Shown: positions 24,713 through 33,560, counted from the stretch's first letter. The stretch: 49,269 nt of DNA from Actinomycetota bacterium (GCA_019348135.1 JAHWJY010000007.1:1-49269), one strand, 5' to 3'. Program-made: numbers and translations. The notes: a model not told the origin generated them from the sequence alone.

Positions 24713-25678
24713 CTACGTCGCCGGGACGTCGTCGAGGTGGGCGACGAGCTCCTCGCGGTCGAGGACGTTGTCCCACCGTGCGGCGATGTTGCCGTCGGCA
24801 CCGATGAGGAAGACCCACGGTTCGCCACCGCTGCCTTCCCCGGGGAGGATCCACTCCTCGACCGCCGGGTTCAGCACCCCCTCGTTGAAGTCCTCCCAGA
24901 TCTCCACGTGGATGAACTCGGCGCGGTCGCCGTAGGTCTCCGAGAGGTCTTCGACCGTGTCGGTGATCGGGCCGCAGAACCGGCTCACGCAGTACACCGG
25001 GGTGGAGAACACCACGACCGTCGGACGGCCGCGGGCCATCGCCTCGGCGATCGTGATGTCGTGCAGACCCGGGTCGGGCACGTCGCCGTCGCTGCCAGCG
25101 CGGGAGTCGATGGCCGCCTTGGGGGCGGCGTCCGAATCGACCGTCAACGTCTCGGTCTTCGGCGCCGGGTCGCCCACGTCGACGATCTGGTGCTCCTCCA
25201 GGACCTCGAACGAGGCGGCCCCGACCCGCTCCTCGCCGTCGACCGTGGTGGTGACCGCCACCTCCCAGAAGCCCGGGCGATCGAGGTCGAGTGTCGCCTC
25301 GTAGACGCCGACGCCGTCGGCCGCCTCCATGATCGTGGCTCCCTCGACGTCGGTTTCCGGCTCGAGGCCGGGCACGGGCAGGAACTCGGCCGTCGTCGTG
25401 ACGACGTCCTCGCCCGTGCCCATGGGCGGCGTGAACACCATCTCGACCTCGCCCCCGACGATCCCGACCCGCTCGGGTGTGAGCAAGCCCGCGATGAACC
25501 GCTGGTCGTCGCCGACGGCCAGGTCGAACGACGCGACCGCGACCGCGAGGTTGTCGTCCGACGCGGGGACGGTCGGCCGGGCATCGGGCGACGTCGCCGA
25601 CTCCGTCGGCTCCGCGCCGCCACAGGCGACCGCCACAAGGGCCGCGGCTGTCGTCGCAGCCAGCATCCGGTACCTCAT
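24713..25678 (-). CDS. Thioredoxin-fold lipoprotein with CX4C motif and N-terminal beta domain
   Basis: A 321-residue protein; ATG 25678 is chosen for the AGGAG six bases upstream. Lipobox at AALVAVACGG, so it is anchored outside. Residues 45-170 form a beta-rich domain (FDLAVGDDQRFIAGLL, VTTTVDGEERVGAASFEV) of a kind seen in FixH/YtkA-like proteins. The C-terminal thioredoxin-like domain has VVFSTPVYCVSRFCGPITD, where the usual CxxC is replaced by C-V-S-R-F-C, and EPWVFLIGADGNIAARWD. This spacing suggests metal or Sco-like chemistry rather than ordinary disulphide exchange. It overlaps the upstream lipoprotein gene by 4 bases and precedes ccdA, its likely reductant supply. Confidence 0.85.
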   Translation of the reverse strand: MRYRMLAATTAAALVAVACGGAEPTESATSPDARPTVPASDDNLAVAVASFDLAVGDDQRFIAGLLTPERVGIVGGEVEMVFTPPMGTGEDVVTTTAEFLPVPGLEPETDVEGATIMEAADGVGVYEATLDLDRPGFWEVAVTTTVDGEERVGAASFEVLEEHQIVDVGDPAPKTETLTVDSDAAPKAAIDSRAGSDGDVPDPGLHDITIAEAMARGRPTVVVFSTPVYCVSRFCGPITDTVEDLSETYGDRAEFIHVEIWEDFNEGVLNPAVEEWILPGEGSGGEPWVFLIGADGNIAARWDNVLDREELVAHLDDVPAT

Positions 25679-26139
25679 CCTGTACTCCTCTCGTCGCACC
25701 CGCCGACCGGTTGACCGATCGTTGCGAGCGACCGCTGCGTCTCCGCCGTCAAGGCCACGACGTTCCGGTCGATCGCCTCGAGATCCCCGTCCTCGAGCGC
25801 CGCTTCTGTCTGCTGCTTCGTCTCGTGGAGCCGGGCGGCGACGTCACGGTCGACGTCGACGACCTGCCGCGCGAGATCGTGCAGCGGTCCGTGCGCGCCG
25901 CTCATGAACGCCCGCTCCGCCTCCGCGGCAGTGGTCGCAGCCGTGGCATCGCACAGCGCTCCGACGAGACGCTCGCCGTCGACCACGTCGTCGACCGCTT
26001 CGGCCGGTTGACCGGCAACTGCCGTCGGCGAAGCGGCCGAGGACGGCGACGACGGGACGGTCGAGAGCTCTGCGCTTTCGCCACCGCACGCGGCGAGCAC
26101 AAGCGCCGCCAGCACCGCGATGCCCTTGCGGTCAGGCAC
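25675..26139 (-). CDS. Small helical lipoprotein, function unknown
   Basis: A 154-residue protein. GTG 26139 is preferred over a TTG two codons earlier because GAGGAGG is 6 bases upstream. Signal peptide with lipobox VLAALVLAACGG. A Ser/Ala/Pro linker is followed by a helical domain (AERAFMSGAHGPLHDLARQV, HETKQQTEAALEDGDLEAID) containing His residues and two cysteines (GALCDAT and GGCDERS). Such helical lipoproteins are common companions of copper chaperones, but no family is recognised. It overlaps genes on both sides. Confidence 0.75.
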   Translation of the reverse strand: MPDRKGIAVLAALVLAACGGESAELSTVPSSPSSAASPTAVAGQPAEAVDDVVDGERLVGALCDATAATTAAEAERAFMSGAHGPLHDLARQVVDVDRDVAARLHETKQQTEAALEDGDLEAIDRNVVALTAETQRSLATIGQPVGGCDERSTG

Positions 26140-27010
26140 GCGCAACCTCCTCGAAAGCGGCGCCGCCGTCGGTGCTACGGAACAGGACGCGTGGCTCCTC
26201 GGTCATGACCCAGATGGCACCGTCGTCGCCGATCGCGACGGCGAACGGCTGACCGTCGAAGTCCCCCGCCGGCGCCGCGTTCTCCCAGCTCTCTCCGCCG
26301 TCATCGGAGACGTCGACCCCGCGGTAGGTCGCTGCGGCGACGGTGCCGTCTTCGGCGAACCCGAGGCCGATGGTGCCGTAGTCGGTTGTCCGGGAGAACG
26401 TCCGGCCCCCGTCGTCGGATCGGAACACCCCCTGACTGCCGGAGCCCACGAGGACGACGTCCGGGTCGTTCGGGTCGACGGCCATCGCGGAGAGGTCGCC
26501 CGGCAGTGCGTCGCCGACCGGCGTGGCCGGTTCCCAGCTATCCCCGGCGTCGTCGCTCCGGAACACCCCCGCTCCGACCACGTAGGCGTAGACGATCGAG
26601 GGGTCGCTCGGCGCCTGGGCGAGCGCGTGGACGTCGAGGCTCGGGAGTTGCTCGGGCGAGAGAGCCTCGAACGTCTCACCACCGTCGGTGGACCGGACGA
26701 GAACGTCGTGGCCGCCGACGAGGAGTGGCTCCCCGTCCTTCGCGACACCGAGAGCCATGGCGTCCTGACCCTCGAGCCCCAACTGTTCCCATTCGCGCCC
26801 GTCGGGGCTCCGCCACAGCGCGCCGTGGAGCCCGAGCAGCAGCTCACCGTCGTCGGTCGCCCGCAGAGCATGCACGTGGTCACTCGACGGCAGCCCCCCC
26901 GCGGCCTCGCCCGTGCCGGTGTCGGCGGGCGATGTTCCGTCACCGCCCGGACCGCACGCGCTGGCTGCGACCACGAACAGGAACGCGGCAACGATGGCGC
27001 GGAAGAACAC
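26132..27010 (-). CDS. Beta-propeller lipoprotein with Asp-box (BNR) repeats
   Basis: A 292-residue protein from GTG 27010 with a lipobox (VVAASACGPG). Five Asp-box-like repeats are visible: RSTDGGETFEAL, RSDDAGDSWEPA, RSDDGGRTFSRT, VSDDGGESWENA and RSTDGGAAFEEV. This is the sialidase/Vps10-like propeller of the F510_1955-type family often found near copper and cytochrome genes. No catalytic residues of a sialidase are evident, so it is more likely a structural or binding protein. It is the first gene of the minus-strand operon that runs to 21145, with the operator-like dyad at 27049-27065 upstream. Confidence 0.8.
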   Translation of the reverse strand: MFFRAIVAAFLFVVAASACGPGGDGTSPADTGTGEAAGGLPSSDHVHALRATDDGELLLGLHGALWRSPDGREWEQLGLEGQDAMALGVAKDGEPLLVGGHDVLVRSTDGGETFEALSPEQLPSLDVHALAQAPSDPSIVYAYVVGAGVFRSDDAGDSWEPATPVGDALPGDLSAMAVDPNDPDVVLVGSGSQGVFRSDDGGRTFSRTTDYGTIGLGFAEDGTVAAATYRGVDVSDDGGESWENAAPAGDFDGQPFAVAIGDDGAIWVMTEEPRVLFRSTDGGAAFEEVARA

Positions 27011-27048
27011 GCGGAGACCTCGGGGGACGACGAAAGGACCGTGAGAGA

Positions 27049-27065
27049 CTACTACATGGAGCTAG
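27049..27065. promoter_or_regulatory. Putative BlaI-type operator between propeller and tlpA genes
   Basis: CTACTACATGGAGCTAG contains the TACTAC half-site seen near blaI. It lies 39 bases from the minus-strand start at 27010 and about 75 bases before tlpA. A -10-like GATAGT at 27126-27131 puts the tlpA start site about at its ATG, suggesting a leaderless message for tlpA. Weakest member of the dyad set. Confidence 0.4.
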
Positions 27066-27140
27066 CACGACGGTTCGGTCGTTGACGGGCGCCTGTCCGC
27101 GGCTACTCGGATGCACGGACGGCGCGATAGTCTCCTATGC

Positions 27141-27647
27141 ATGCGTCGTAGAACCTTCGTTCCGGTGATCGTGGCCCTCGCGCTCGTCGCGTCGGCGTGC
27201 GCCAGTGATGGTGGCGCGGCGACGCCGGCGTCGGCAGACGCGCTCCCGAGTGCGTCCCTGGCGCGGCTCGACGGCGAGGGAGAGGTCGATCCCGCCGATC
27301 TCCGCGGCCAACCCCTGGTCGTGAACTTCTGGGCGACCTGGTGCGTGTACTGCATCGAAGAGATGCCCGCGTTCGAGCAGGTACACCAGGCCCTCGGCGA
27401 CCAGGTGCAGTTCCTCGGCGTCGACCGGGAGGACTCGCTGGAGAAGGCGCGGGCACTCGAGGAGGAGACCGGCGTCACCTACCCGAGCGTCGTCGACGCC
27501 GACGGGTCCTACTTCCGCGCCGCCGGCGGCCGCGGGATGCCGACGACCCTCTTCGTCGACGCCGACGGCATCATCGTGTACCGACAGGCGGGTCCCCTGA
27601 CCGCCGAGCAGCTCGAGACCCTCATCCGCGACGAGTTGCTGTCGTGA
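27141..27647 (+). CDS. TlpA/ResA-type thioredoxin lipoprotein
   Basis: A 168-residue lipoprotein thiol oxidoreductase. ATG 27141 has no ribosome binding site, and a -10-like GATAGT lies 9 bases before, so it may be leaderless. Lipobox at LALVASACASD. The thioredoxin domain has WATWCVYCIEEMP (C68, C71) and a cis-Pro loop GRGMPTTLFVD. TlpA/CcmG proteins reduce the apocytochrome c haem-binding cysteines. The CcdA gene follows 13 bases later, and the ccm operon converges immediately after it, so this is the likely CcmG of the system. Confidence 0.93.
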   Translation: MRRRTFVPVIVALALVASACASDGGAATPASADALPSASLARLDGEGEVDPADLRGQPLVVNFWATWCVYCIEEMPAFEQVHQALGDQVQFLGVDREDSLEKARALEEETGVTYPSVVDADGSYFRAAGGRGMPTTLFVDADGIIVYRQAGPLTAEQLETLIRDELLS

Positions 27648-27660
27648 CCGGGCGTCGTCC

Positions 27661-28386
27661 GTGATCGAGCTGGCGGCGGTCGGCGCCCTGGCGTTCGTCG
27701 CCGGGCTCGTGTCGTTCACCGCCCCGTGCACCCTGCCGCTGCTGCCGGGGTACGTGTCGTACGTGTCAGGGCTGGACGACCCGGGGGACGCGAACGGCCG
27801 ACGCGCCGTGTGGCTGGGTGCGGGTCTGTTCTCGGCCGGGTTCGTGGCCACGTTCACGGCGATGGGCGCGACCGCGTCGGCGCTGGGTTGGTTCCTGGCG
27901 TCGCGTGCCGACGTGCTGAACGTCGTGGCCGGGGCCTTCATCGTCGCGATGGGGCTCGTGCTGCTGGGCGTCGTCCGGGTCCCGTGGCTCCGGCGCGAGC
28001 GGCGCGCGGACCTTGGCAGCATGGCGCGGGGGCCCGGCGGAGCGATGCCGCTCGGTGTGGCATTCGCGCTCGGCTGGACGCCGTGCATCGGGCCCGTACT
28101 GGCCGGGATCCTCGCGACGGCCGCTACCGAAGCCTCCATCGCTCGCGGAGCAGGCCTGCTCTTCGTCTACGGGCTGGGGCTCGCGGCACCGTTCCTCTGG
28201 CTCGCTCACGCCGTCAGCCGCGGGCGCGGGAAGCTCTCTTTGTTGCGTCGCCACGCCCCACGGCTCGAGAAGGTGGGCGGCGCGCTCCTCGTCGTGATGG
28301 GGATCGCGGTCGCGACCGGCGGATGGACCGTCCTCATGTCGCGCATGCTGGCGTGGTACGGGCGGGTCGGCTGGCCGCCCATCTGA
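27661..28386 (+). CDS. ccdA: CcdA-type thiol-disulphide transmembrane transporter (copy 2)
   Basis: A 241-residue six-helix protein from GTG 27661. Redox cysteines sit in FTAPCTLPLLPGYVSYV and ALGWTPCIGPVLAG. Topology and length are typical of CcdA. It would reduce the TlpA-like protein encoded 13 bases upstream, supplying electrons for haem attachment by the Ccm proteins encoded convergently just downstream (25-base gap). It is similar to copy 1 in layout but not in detailed sequence. Confidence 0.95.
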   Translation: MIELAAVGALAFVAGLVSFTAPCTLPLLPGYVSYVSGLDDPGDANGRRAVWLGAGLFSAGFVATFTAMGATASALGWFLASRADVLNVVAGAFIVAMGLVLLGVVRVPWLRRERRADLGSMARGPGGAMPLGVAFALGWTPCIGPVLAGILATAATEASIARGAGLLFVYGLGLAAPFLWLAHAVSRGRGKLSLLRRHAPRLEKVGGALLVVMGIAVATGGWTVLMSRMLAWYGRVGWPPI

Positions 28387-28411
28387 CGACGCGTCGCTGC
28401 TCCGGCGCCGA

Positions 28412-29200
28412 TCAGGGGCGGTCCTCTGCCGCGGCCCGCGCGTCCGCCAGCGACTGCTCGATCTGGTCGCGGTACGGCCCGAGATCGTCCCGGTCGAGCA
28501 GCGGCTCCAGGAGCGCGGTGGCCTCGGCCGCCTCGCCCTGGCCGTACAAGCGGATGTTCGCCAGGAACCAGGTCGCTTCCGGATCGTCCGGCGCTATCCG
28601 GAGGCTGCGCTCGAGCAGTTCGACGGCGAGGTCGATCTCGCCGTCGCTCGCGACGATCCAACCGAGGCGCGACATCGCCTCCGCGTGCGGTTCACGGTCG
28701 AGCACGGCCATGTAGTGATCGAACGCCTGCCGATAATCGCCGGCGGCGAAGTACCGGTGCGCCAGGCGCAGCCGCATCGGGATGATGTCGGGGTTCTGCG
28801 CGACGACGGCTTCCATCTCCTCCGTCGTCACCTCCGCGAGGTCCCGGCCTTCGGGTGCCCCTGCGATGGCCTCGTTGCCCGTGACGTAGCCACCCTCGGG
28901 ACGATCGAGCACGAAGCCAGGAAGTGCGAGCACCGCACCCCCGACGGCGGCGACGGCCAACACGCTCGCGGCGACGAGCACCCCGCGCCTGGTGCGACCG
29001 TCGCCATCGGCCCCAGGTGTGTGCTCCGACCCGGCGCGCTCGAGCGCACGCAGAGCCGTCGTGGCGTCTGCCTCATAGCGGCGACGGAGGGCGGCTGCCG
29101 TGGCGGCATCGATCTCGCCGGCGGCGACCTGGTCCTCCAGCTCCGCGAGGTCACGGACGGCCTGGTCCCGCTGCTCGCGGAGCTCGGCGTGGGAGCTCAC
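28412..29200 (-). CDS. ccmI: CcmI-like TPR protein of cytochrome c maturation
   Basis: A 262-residue protein from GTG 29200, overlapping the ccmH stop (GTGA). The first 65 residues are a predicted coiled coil (LAELEDQVAAGEIDAATAAA); one membrane helix is at about 74-94 (VLVAASVLAVAAVGGAVLAL). The rest is TPR-like (MRLRLAHRYFAAGDYRQAFD, MSRLGWIVASDGEIDLAVEL, PDDPEATWFLANIRLYGQGE). CcmI binds apocytochrome c and presents it to the CcmF-CcmH ligation complex. It is the last gene of the ccm operon. Confidence 0.85.
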   Translation of the reverse strand: MSSHAELREQRDQAVRDLAELEDQVAAGEIDAATAAALRRRYEADATTALRALERAGSEHTPGADGDGRTRRGVLVAASVLAVAAVGGAVLALPGFVLDRPEGGYVTGNEAIAGAPEGRDLAEVTTEEMEAVVAQNPDIIPMRLRLAHRYFAAGDYRQAFDHYMAVLDREPHAEAMSRLGWIVASDGEIDLAVELLERSLRIAPDDPEATWFLANIRLYGQGEAAEATALLEPLLDRDDLGPYRDQIEQSLADARAAAEDRP

Positions 29201-29667
29201 GGGGTGTCCTCGCCGACGCGGACCCGGGCGACCTCAGCGGCGAGCATCAGCCGGTCGGACTCGCCAAGCTCCGGTTCGGGAGCGGCGCGTCGCCGGCGGG
29301 AGACCACGACCGCGAGCCCGCCTGCCGCGGCGCCGACCGGGAGCAGCCAGAGGAGCACCATGTCGCCCGCGAGAGGCGGGTCGAGGAGGACCCACCGGCC
29401 GTACCGGGCGACGTAGTGGTCGAGGATCTCCGCGTCGGTCCGACCGGCGGCGACCATCTCGGCGACCTGGTCGCGGATCTGGGTGGCCGTCTCCGACGGC
29501 GAGTCGGCGACCGACTCGCCCTGGCAGACGGGGCAGCGCAGGCGGTGGCTCAGCGCGTCGACGCGATCGACGGGTCGTGGCGCTGCGGTGAGCACCCCGC
29601 CGACGATGACCGCGGTGAGGGCGAGCGCTGCGAGCGGGTACGCCCATCGGCGGAGCTTCTCACGCAT
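29197..29667 (-). CDS. ccmH: CcmH thiol protein of cytochrome c maturation
   Basis: A 156-residue protein. ATG 29667 overlaps the end of ccmF by 8 bases. N-terminal membrane helix (about 9-28), then the redox motif LRCPVCQGESVADS, the LRCxxC signature of CcmH/CycL. A three-helix bundle follows (SETATQIRDQVAEMVAAGRT, ILDHYVARYGRWVLLDPP), then a second membrane helix (about 103-122) and a cytoplasmic tail. It reduces the CxxCH cysteines of apocytochrome c before ligation by CcmF. Confidence 0.95.
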   Translation of the reverse strand: MREKLRRWAYPLAALALTAVIVGGVLTAAPRPVDRVDALSHRLRCPVCQGESVADSPSETATQIRDQVAEMVAAGRTDAEILDHYVARYGRWVLLDPPLAGDMVLLWLLPVGAAAGGLAVVVSRRRRAAPEPELGESDRLMLAAEVARVRVGEDTP

Positions 29668-31648
29668 CGACCAGCACCTCCTCGTCCGGTCGTTCGCTCG
29701 GTGTGATGGCGGAGATGCGACGCCCGGGTCGGCGCGGACCACGGCTGAGCGACCATGCGCCGCCTGCGACGACGACCGCGCAACCGAACCACAGGAGCCA
29801 CATGAAGGGGTACCGGTACACCTCGAGCGAGACGCGGTCCGGGTCGAGACGTCGGAGCGCCAGGTACAGGTCCTCCGAGAGGGTCGTCCGCACCGACGGT
29901 GTCGCGACCGGCTGGCTGCTGTTGCGGTAGAGGTTGAGCGACGGCTCGAGCGTCTCGATCTCACGCCCGTCGCGGAGCAGGGTGACCTGCGCCGCCCGCA
30001 CGATCCGCCACTCGTCCTCGCGCTCGACCATGCCGTCGTACCGGAGCTCGTAGGGCGCGAAGCTCGTCGACTCCCCGAGCTCGAGCGTCGTCGACGTCTC
30101 CTGTCCGAGGCCAGCGGTCACCGCGATGGCCACCGCCGTGACCGCAAGTCCGACGTGGGAGACCTGCCCGCCCCACCAGCCGCGGTTCCGGGTCGCGAGT
30201 CGGAGGAACGCACGCATCCGCGGCCCGCTGAGGTCGTCGGTCGCCCGCCGGGCATCGGACAGGATCGCCCCGACGACCACGGTGCCGAGGACGATCGCCA
30301 GGACGACGCTCGGGACGGCGACGCCAGCCACGACGACGGCCGCGCCGGCCGCGAGACCGGCAAGCACCGGGAGCTTCAGGCGCTGCCACAGGAGCCCGGG
30401 CCGCGACGCCCGGTAGGGGAGGAGCGGACCCGCCGCGACCGCGGCCAGCAACGCCATGCCGATCGGCGTGGCGAAGCGGTCGAAGAACGGCCGGCCCACC
30501 GACGTCTGCTCGGTGGTGAGCGCCTCGAGGACGATCGGGTAGGTCGTCCCGAGCAGCACCACGAACGCGAACACCGTCAGGAGGAGGTTGTTGACCAGGA
30601 ACGCGCCCTCGCGGCTGACGAGGCGGTCGATGCGGGGGGCGCGCGTGACGACGTGCGCGCGGGCGGCGAAGAGCCCGAGGCTCCCGACGAGCACCACAAC
30701 GAGGAACCCGAGCAGCGCCGGCCCGACATCGGACTGGGTGAAGCTGTGCACCGATGCGACGACGCCCGAGCGCGTCAGGAACGTCCCGAGGATCGTGAGG
30801 GCGAACGTCGCGATCACGAGCGTGACGTTCCAGGCGCGCAGCACGCCGCGGCGCGCCTGGGCGACCGCCGAGTGCAGGAACGCCGTGGCGGTGAGCCACG
30901 GGAGGAACGACGCGTTCTCCACCGGGTCCCACGCCCAGAACCCTCCCCAGCCGAGGACCTCGTACGACCACAGACCCCCGACGGCGATGCCGGCGGTCAG
31001 CGACGTCCACGCGATGAGCGTCCAGCGGCGGGTCCGGTCGAGCCAGTCCGACCGTGCGTCTCCGGTGGCGAGAGCCGCGATCGCGAACGCGAAGGGGACC
31101 GTGAGACCGACGTAGCCTAGGTAGAGCAGGGGCGGGTGGATCGCCATCAGGATGTGGTTCTGCAGCAGCGGATTCGGGCCTGGCCCGTCGGTGGGCACCG
31201 GTGCCACGGTGCCGAACGGGTTCGCCACGCTTGCCACGAGGACCGTGAAGAAGACGGCGACCACGCCCAGGACCGCGAGCGCCGCGTAGCCCAGCCGGTC
31301 GTCGTCGCGGACGGTGCGCGCGACGGCAGCGGTGAAGCCGGCCAACACAAGCACCCATAGCACGATGCTCCCCTCGAGCGCGGCCCAGGCGGTGGCGACG
31401 TCGAACGGGAACGGCGTCGCGCGTGAGTGCGTCTCCGCGACGTAACGGACGGAGAAATCGTCCGTCACGAGGGCGACGACCAGGGCCAGCATCGCGACAC
31501 CTGCGCCGAACAGCAGGCCCAGCGCCGACGTCCGCGCCCAGCGACGGGCACCGGCGCTGCCCGCGGCGGCGAGCGTGCCGGTCAGGGCGAGTGCGACGGC
31601 ACCGGTCGCGGCGGTCAGCGATCCCGCGTAGCCGATGGCGGCGTTCAC
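29660..31648 (-). CDS. ccmF: CcmF haem lyase subunit
   Basis: A 662-residue polytopic membrane protein. GTG 31648 overlaps the ccmE stop (GTGA). The WWD haem-handling domain is visible as GWGGFWAWDPVENASFLPW near residue 230; flanking histidines such as ILMAIHPPLLYLGYVG and FLHSAVAQARRG are candidate haem ligands. About 15 membrane helices and a large C-terminal extracytoplasmic loop (SFAPYELRYDGMVEREDEW) match the family, and length is normal. CcmF receives haem from holo-CcmE and joins it to the cysteines of apocytochrome c. Confidence 0.97.
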   Translation of the reverse strand: MNAAIGYAGSLTAATGAVALALTGTLAAAGSAGARRWARTSALGLLFGAGVAMLALVVALVTDDFSVRYVAETHSRATPFPFDVATAWAALEGSIVLWVLVLAGFTAAVARTVRDDDRLGYAALAVLGVVAVFFTVLVASVANPFGTVAPVPTDGPGPNPLLQNHILMAIHPPLLYLGYVGLTVPFAFAIAALATGDARSDWLDRTRRWTLIAWTSLTAGIAVGGLWSYEVLGWGGFWAWDPVENASFLPWLTATAFLHSAVAQARRGVLRAWNVTLVIATFALTILGTFLTRSGVVASVHSFTQSDVGPALLGFLVVVLVGSLGLFAARAHVVTRAPRIDRLVSREGAFLVNNLLLTVFAFVVLLGTTYPIVLEALTTEQTSVGRPFFDRFATPIGMALLAAVAAGPLLPYRASRPGLLWQRLKLPVLAGLAAGAAVVVAGVAVPSVVLAIVLGTVVVGAILSDARRATDDLSGPRMRAFLRLATRNRGWWGGQVSHVGLAVTAVAIAVTAGLGQETSTTLELGESTSFAPYELRYDGMVEREDEWRIVRAAQVTLLRDGREIETLEPSLNLYRNSSQPVATPSVRTTLSEDLYLALRRLDPDRVSLEVYRYPFMWLLWFGCAVVVAGGAWSLSRGPRRPGRRISAITPSERPDEEVLVDA

Positions 31649-32052
31649 GCCGGCTCCTCGGCGGGCAGGTCCTCGGGCGGGTAGTACTCCTCGTCGTGCT
31701 TGATCAGCATGGTGTCCGAGGCGAAGGTCGATCCGCGCCATGATCCCTCGAGCACGACCTCGATCCCTTCCTGGAAGAGCTGGGGGGGTGCTCCGGTGTG
31801 GAGGACGTCCACGGTGGTGGCTTCGTCCGTCACCGAGAACCGGACGGTGTCCGCTGACCCGGTGACGCTGCCCGGTGTCACGACCCCGGCGAGCCGGAAC
31901 CGGCGCTCGTCGGCGAAGTCCGCCTGCTGCGCGACCGCCTCGGTGGGGGTGAGGTAGTAGACGAGGCTGCCGTTCAGGCCGCCGAACGAGAGCGTGCCGG
32001 CGAGGACCGCCGCGATCCCGACGCCGGGGATGACGAGCGACCGCAGTCTCAT
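31645..32052 (-). CDS. ccmE: CcmE haem chaperone
   Basis: A 135-residue protein with one N-terminal membrane helix (about 5-25) and an OB-fold domain. The covalent haem-binding site is present as IKHDEEYYPP, with the conserved His and the Tyr four residues later (HxxxY), so it is the classical His type and not the Cys variant. RFRLAGVVTPGSV and VDVLHTGAPPQLFQEG are the usual family blocks. Both ends overlap neighbouring genes by 4 bases (ccmD and ccmF). Confidence 0.96.
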   Translation of the reverse strand: MRLRSLVIPGVGIAAVLAGTLSFGGLNGSLVYYLTPTEAVAQQADFADERRFRLAGVVTPGSVTGSADTVRFSVTDEATTVDVLHTGAPPQLFQEGIEVVLEGSWRGSTFASDTMLIKHDEEYYPPEDLPAEEPA

Positions 32053-32171
32053 CGGTCGCTCTCTGCACGTCGGTGCGCACGGTCGCGGCGGATCTCGAGC
32101 GCGAGCGCGTAGCCGCCGAGAGCGCCGTAGACGAGCACGAAGCCGGTGGAGACCCAGAGCGCATCAGACAT
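32049..32171 (-). CDS. ccmD: CcmD small membrane protein
   Basis: A 40-residue peptide, MSDALWVSTGFVLVYGALGG followed by YALALEIRRDRAHRRAESDR. One membrane helix (about 5-25) and a basic cytoplasmic tail are exactly the CcmD layout. It overlaps ccmC by 8 bases and ccmE by 4 bases, filling its normal place in the operon. CcmD helps release holo-CcmE from the CcmABC complex. It is too short to be found by length-limited gene calling. Confidence 0.88.
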   Translation of the reverse strand: MSDALWVSTGFVLVYGALGGYALALEIRRDRAHRRAESDR

Positions 32172-32898
32172 CGAGCACCTCGACGTGGGTGGGGGCGGTG
32201 ACGGCGTCGCCGGCGAGGGGCGAGTCGTCGGACAGGAGGGCGTCCTCTACGGCAGCTTCAGCGCGCGCGATCTCGACGCGCCGGCGGACCAGCGCGGCGT
32301 ACGTCACCGTGAATGCGACGACGTTGAGCAGCAGGACGCCGAGCATCCCCGGGTCCATCGACGGCTGGCCCGGCTTGAGGACGGTCGGTGGCTGGTGGAG
32401 CGTCCGCCACCACACGACGGACATGTGGACGATCGGGATCTGGACGAACGCGATGATCCCGAGGATGGCCGAGCGGCGGGCTCGAACGTCAGGGTCGACG
32501 ATCCCGCGTCGGAGTCCGAGGTAGCCGAGGTAGACGAGGAACAAGAGCGCAGTGGTGACGAGCCGCGGGTCCCACGTCCACCACACGCCCCAGACGGGCT
32601 TGCCCCACAACGACCCCGTCGTGAGCGTGAGGGCCGTGAAGAACACGCCGACCTCGACCGACGACACGGCGAGCTCGTCCCAGCGGTCGCGGCGGGTGCG
32701 GAGCCACGCCACCGAAGCGACCAGTGTCACGGCGAACGAGAGGTACGCCAGCCAGGCGGATGGGACGTGGACGTACATCAGTCGCTGGAGGTCACCCTGC
32801 AAGCGATCGGTCGGTGCCAGCAACGCCCCGGCGAACCCGGCGAGCACGAGTGACACCGCAGCCACGTCGATGACGAGATGTCGCTTCGAGGTGGTCAT
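32164..32898 (-). CDS. ccmC: CcmC haem transporter subunit
   Basis: A 244-residue six-helix protein. The WWD motif is GVWWTWDPRLVTTAL, flanked by the haem-ligand histidines in LMYVHVPSAWLAYLSF and IPIVHMSVVWWRTLHQ. CcmC presents haem to CcmE. The start (ATG 32898) overlaps the ccmB stop by 4 bases (ATGA) and its 3' end overlaps ccmD. Length and motif spacing are normal. Confidence 0.97.
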   Translation of the reverse strand: MTTSKRHLVIDVAAVSLVLAGFAGALLAPTDRLQGDLQRLMYVHVPSAWLAYLSFAVTLVASVAWLRTRRDRWDELAVSSVEVGVFFTALTLTTGSLWGKPVWGVWWTWDPRLVTTALLFLVYLGYLGLRRGIVDPDVRARRSAILGIIAFVQIPIVHMSVVWWRTLHQPPTVLKPGQPSMDPGMLGVLLLNVVAFTVTYAALVRRRVEIARAEAAVEDALLSDDSPLAGDAVTAPTHVEVLDV

Positions 32899-33560
32899 AC
32901 AGCACCTTCCTGGAGTGGCCGAGCGGCGAGCAGGCCGGCGAGGACGATCGTCACATCAGTGAGGGCGGCCAGAAGCAGCCACGGCCAGGGCGACGCCGCG
33001 TACACGGCCCCTTCCTGCACCTGCACGGCGGCGAGGACCAACGGCAACGTGAGCGGCGTGACGATCAACGGAACGAGGGAGGTCCGGCTCCGCGTGCTGG
33101 CCGTCAGGTCCGCCGCCAGGGTGCCCAGTGCTCCGAGCCCGACAGCGACGAGCACGGCCGCCACCGCCTGGGCAGCGAGTCCCGTCAGTGGAGGGTCGTA
33201 GATCACGACCGTGACCGGCACGAGCACGGCGATGACGCCCAGCAGGAGGACCGTCGACGAGGCCGCGCGGGCCACCCACTGGATGACCGGGTCGACGCCG
33301 AGGAGGGTCAGCACCTCCTGTCGCGTCGGCTCTCCGCTGACCGTCCGCCGCAGCGTCACGAAGGAGCCGAACAACAGCACGATCGTCCACAGCATCCCCG
33401 GGCCGACACGGCGGAGCAGCGGCGTGTCGGCGCCGATGGCGATGGCAGCGACGAGCAGTCCGCTCGCCGCGAACGGGATGGTGGTCATCACGACTTCGCC
33501 AGCGCGGAACTCGGCACGGAGCTCCGCTCGGACGAGCGGCCGAACCAGCGACGCGTTCAC
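32895..33560 (-). CDS. ccmB: CcmB haem ABC transporter membrane subunit
   Basis: A 221-residue protein with six hydrophobic helices. GTG 33560 is preferred to an ATG six bases earlier because GGAGG is correctly spaced for the GTG and the GTGA overlap with ccmA matches the rest of the operon. FRAGEVVMTTIPFAASGLLV near the start and RTVSGEPTRQEVLTLLGVDP fit the CcmB pattern. It forms the CcmAB transporter that powers release of haem-loaded CcmE from CcmC/D. Confidence 0.9.
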   Translation of the reverse strand: MNASLVRPLVRAELRAEFRAGEVVMTTIPFAASGLLVAAIAIGADTPLLRRVGPGMLWTIVLLFGSFVTLRRTVSGEPTRQEVLTLLGVDPVIQWVARAASSTVLLLGVIAVLVPVTVVIYDPPLTGLAAQAVAAVLVAVGLGALGTLAADLTASTRSRTSLVPLIVTPLTLPLVLAAVQVQEGAVYAASPWPWLLLAALTDVTIVLAGLLAARPLQEGAV

